Below, piece after piece: positions 5,229 through 6,844 of a DNA stretch of 6,844 bases (position 1 is its first letter; the number at the start of each line of letters is the position of its first letter). The notes beneath the pieces were generated by a model. It saw nothing but the letters and a program-made list of their open reading frames with translations. It was not told the origin of the DNA and made no database searches. Location: assembly GCA_028704265.1 (NCBI GenBank), contig JAQVLH010000056.1:1-6844 (forward strand). The letters run 5' to 3'. The stretch is from Candidatus Nanoarchaeia archaeon. Lineage in GTDB: Archaea; Nanobdellota; Nanobdellia; Tiddalikarchaeales; Tiddalikarchaeaceae. The position numbers and the translations under genes were made by a program.

Positions 5229-5238
5229 TTTTTAAAAA
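5229..5238 (+). promoter_or_regulatory. TATA-like box for the nucleotidyltransferase gene
   Basis: TTTTTAAAAA, preceded by TATA, is centred 25.5 bases before the ATG at 5259. The AAGG at its right end is too far from the ATG to act as a ribosome binding site. The T-run could also end the precursor transcript. Confidence 0.4.
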
Positions 5239-5258
5239 GGAATTAATATAATTTAATT

Positions 5259-6005
5259 ATGCTTAACTATGAAAAAAATATTAGAATAAGCAATTTAAAC
5301 ATTATAAAATCTAAATTAATTTCAATTTTTGGAGATAAAATTCATTGTGCATTAGTATATGGAAGCACTTTAGATGATGATTTTAATGAGTATAGTGATT
5401 ATGATATATTATTAATTATGAAAGATTTTTCTTTTGAAGTTTTAAACAAATTAAGGGAACTTAAAAAAAATATAAAAAATGAATTAAATATTTCCATAGA
5501 TTTTAATATGCAATCAATAAATGATATTCCTGAAGTTAAAAAAGAACTATTTTGGCATAATAATAGGGGAGTTTATATTCAAAAAGAATATGAATTATAT
5601 GGTTATTCATTAATTGGAGATAATATATTTTTAAATAATAATGTTTGTCAGGATGAAATTAAAAAAGAAGTAATAAGAGTCATAAATTCTTTTTTGTATC
5701 AAACAAGAAAATTCATAATGAATAAAGATTTTAATTTAGAAAACAAGATAATTTTAATGAAATTTTGCATTTATGCAACAATTTATTCTTTAGCATTTAA
5801 AGGAGTATTTCCTAAATCCAAAAAAGAAGGTATTTTGATGTTTAATAAATATTATAAAACTTCAGAATCTCCTGAAAAGTTTTTTCAGCTAAAAACAAAT
5901 AACCCTAATAATATTTCAGAGCAAAATATTAAAGAAGCATATGGATTTTTATCAGAAATAGATTCTTATCTTGCAAACCAAATAAATTCTGAGATGAATA
6001 TATAA
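5259..6005 (+). CDS. pol-beta-type nucleotidyltransferase with HEPN-like C-terminus
   Basis: This 248-residue protein has an N-terminal minimal nucleotidyltransferase domain (about 15-95). It shows the signature G35-S36, ten residues, then D47-x-D49, with a third metal-binding Asp at 81 (SIDFNM). All three catalytic acids are present, so transfer of a nucleotide (usually AMP) from NTP to a hydroxyl, carboxylate or phosphate is plausible. Residues about 130-235 are helical. The stretch with KFCIYATIYSLAFKGVFPKS then KKEGILMFNKYY resembles a HEPN domain, but the RNase motif R-x4-6-H is not evident. MNT and HEPN are usually separate antitoxin and toxin; a fusion resembles antibiotic or substrate adenylyltransferases. 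It lies 40 bases after the precursor gene, and its TAA overlaps the next ATG (TAATG). A tailoring or activating role on the peptide is inference; an immunity or toxin-antitoxin role is the alternative. Confidence 0.75.
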   Translation: MLNYEKNIRISNLNIIKSKLISIFGDKIHCALVYGSTLDDDFNEYSDYDILLIMKDFSFEVLNKLRELKKNIKNELNISIDFNMQSINDIPEVKKELFWHNNRGVYIQKEYELYGYSLIGDNIFLNNNVCQDEIKKEVIRVINSFLYQTRKFIMNKDFNLENKIILMKFCIYATIYSLAFKGVFPKSKKEGILMFNKYYKTSESPEKFFQLKTNNPNNISEQNIKEAYGFLSEIDSYLANQINSEMNI

Positions 6006-6844
6006 TGGATATAACCTTATTAATGACCCCTATTCAAATTAAAAAAAATCCTCATTTAGGAAACATTTATGATTGGACAATTATAGATTTTTACTCCAAA
6101 AGCCTGAAAAATCAAGGAAATTCTGTTTATGTACCTTTATTATGGAATATTGTAGGAAAACCCATTATAAAATATATTAATAATGATAATATTGAATTAA
6201 CTTCTGAAAATATTGAAAAGTATATTAAAACTTGCATAAATAATAATCAAAAGTATATAAAATTATTTGGCTTAGATTTTGATGAACAGATTCGTGATGA
6301 TGAAATAAGCAATAAATTAGAAGAAATAATTAACACACAATTAAATGAAATAATAAGTTCTAAGAAATATGTGGCAAATTACTGCCCCTCTTGTGATAAA
6401 ATTTTAAATAATGATCCTAACATAAATTATTGCAAAACCTGCAATAATGAGATTTTAAAAACACCTGAGGAAGATTTTTTTATAAATGTTGATTTGGAAA
6501 ATATCCTTAAAAAAATAGAAACTATTGAATTTTTTCCTGAATCAAATAAAATTAGTATTATTAATTTAGCTAAATCTTTTCCTGAACAATATGATTTGCT
6601 GATAAGTAAAAAAAGGGAATATACATTAAATATGAGCTTAAATGGAAAAATAATTGATCTTGACCCTAGATTTGCTACAATAATGATGGCAAATATTGCA
6701 TTTGGAAAAAAAGAAAATAATTATAAAATATTAATTCAGGGAGATGTAATCAAAAAAATGGATTATTATATGTTGTGTTATTTTCCAAATAAACTTCCTA
6801 AAAAAATTATAGTGCACAAAAGCATATTGGATGATAATAATAAA
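6005..6844 (+). CDS. class I aminoacyl-tRNA-synthetase-like protein, 3'-truncated
   Basis: The frame opens at ATG 6005 and is still open at the right edge (280 codons seen). The N-terminus LLMTPIQIKKNPHLGNIYDW has the class I start, with HLGN (17-20) at the HIGH position. VPLLWNIVGKPI aligns with the post-HIGH block of Leu/Met/Val-type enzymes (in archaeal LeuRS, roughly '..GwHaTGxPI'). A single zinc knuckle follows: C127-x2-C130-x12-C143-x2-C146. LLISKKREYTL (198-208) replaces the usual W-x-ISR-x-x-WG block. KIIVHKSILDDNNK at the edge fits the stretch just before KMSKS. Only about 180 residues separate HIGH from the ISR block, so there is no large editing domain, as in MetRS. Divergence of conserved residues suggests a paralogue rather than a housekeeping synthetase. 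It is coupled to the nucleotidyltransferase by TAATG. It may activate an amino acid for addition to the peptide; this is inference. Confidence 0.72.
   Translation, partial: MDITLLMTPIQIKKNPHLGNIYDWTIIDFYSKSLKNQGNSVYVPLLWNIVGKPIIKYINNDNIELTSENIEKYIKTCINNNQKYIKLFGLDFDEQIRDDEISNKLEEIINTQLNEIISSKKYVANYCPSCDKILNNDPNINYCKTCNNEILKTPEEDFFINVDLENILKKIETIEFFPESNKISIINLAKSFPEQYDLLISKKREYTLNMSLNGKIIDLDPRFATIMMANIAFGKKENNYKILIQGDVIKKMDYYMLCYFPNKLPKKIIVHKSILDDNNK

Noticed and set aside
6005..6844. A standard housekeeping methionyl-tRNA synthetase (metG)
   Set aside because: Key blocks (the Trp-x-ISR-x-x-WG region) are degenerate and the gene is coupled to a nucleotidyltransferase in a peptide-modification cluster. 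No symbol was assigned.

Overview
The window looks like a very AT-rich archaeal genome, probably a DPANN lineage such as Woesearchaeota or Pacearchaeota. This placement is inferred. Genes generally lack Shine-Dalgarno sequences, and most transcription-unit starts have a T/A-rich TATA-like box centred about 25-28 bases before the start codon, the archaeal leaderless pattern. The dCTP deaminase, the MA-type metallopeptidase and the BRO-N/RelE cassette would all fit such a genome.

Left part (1-1082): the 3' end of a SpeD-like S-adenosylmethionine decarboxylase family gene, with a Tyr where the catalytic Cys is expected. It lies tail-to-tail, with no intervening base, against a dCTP deaminase family gene. 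Next (1083-2486) is a compact minus-strand cassette: a BRO-N antirepressor-like protein, a 39-residue antitoxin-like ORF and a RelE/ParE toxin. The cassette is tightly packed (2-base gap, then a 4-base overlap). Two perfect palindromes sharing the core GACAGTGTC lie just downstream of it. A small basic ORF (2593-2715) is read divergently from the BRO gene. A minus-strand gluzincin metallopeptidase (2769-3401) follows, then a short AT-rich gap holding a possible AbrB-like gene remnant.

Right part (3658-6844): a plus-strand island that looks like a RiPP (ribosomally made, post-translationally modified peptide) gene cluster of unusual make-up. It encodes, in order, a radical SAM/SPASM peptide maturase, a 69-residue precursor-like peptide with six cysteines packed into 13 residues (including a duplicated Glu-Cys-His-Cys-Asp block), a pol-beta-type nucleotidyltransferase with a HEPN-like helical C-terminus, and a compact class I aminoacyl-tRNA-synthetase-like protein that runs off the right edge. 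The likely logic, inferred, is that the maturase cross-links the Cys-rich core, while the nucleotidyltransferase and the synthetase-like protein activate or extend the peptide. Both of those use nucleotide-activation chemistry and are translationally coupled (TAATG). Sampled lines of this island are clearly poorer in G+C than the BRO cassette, so different parts of the window may have different histories.

No stretch longer than about 300 bases lacks a gene. I saw no tRNA, rRNA, CRISPR array or insertion sequence.
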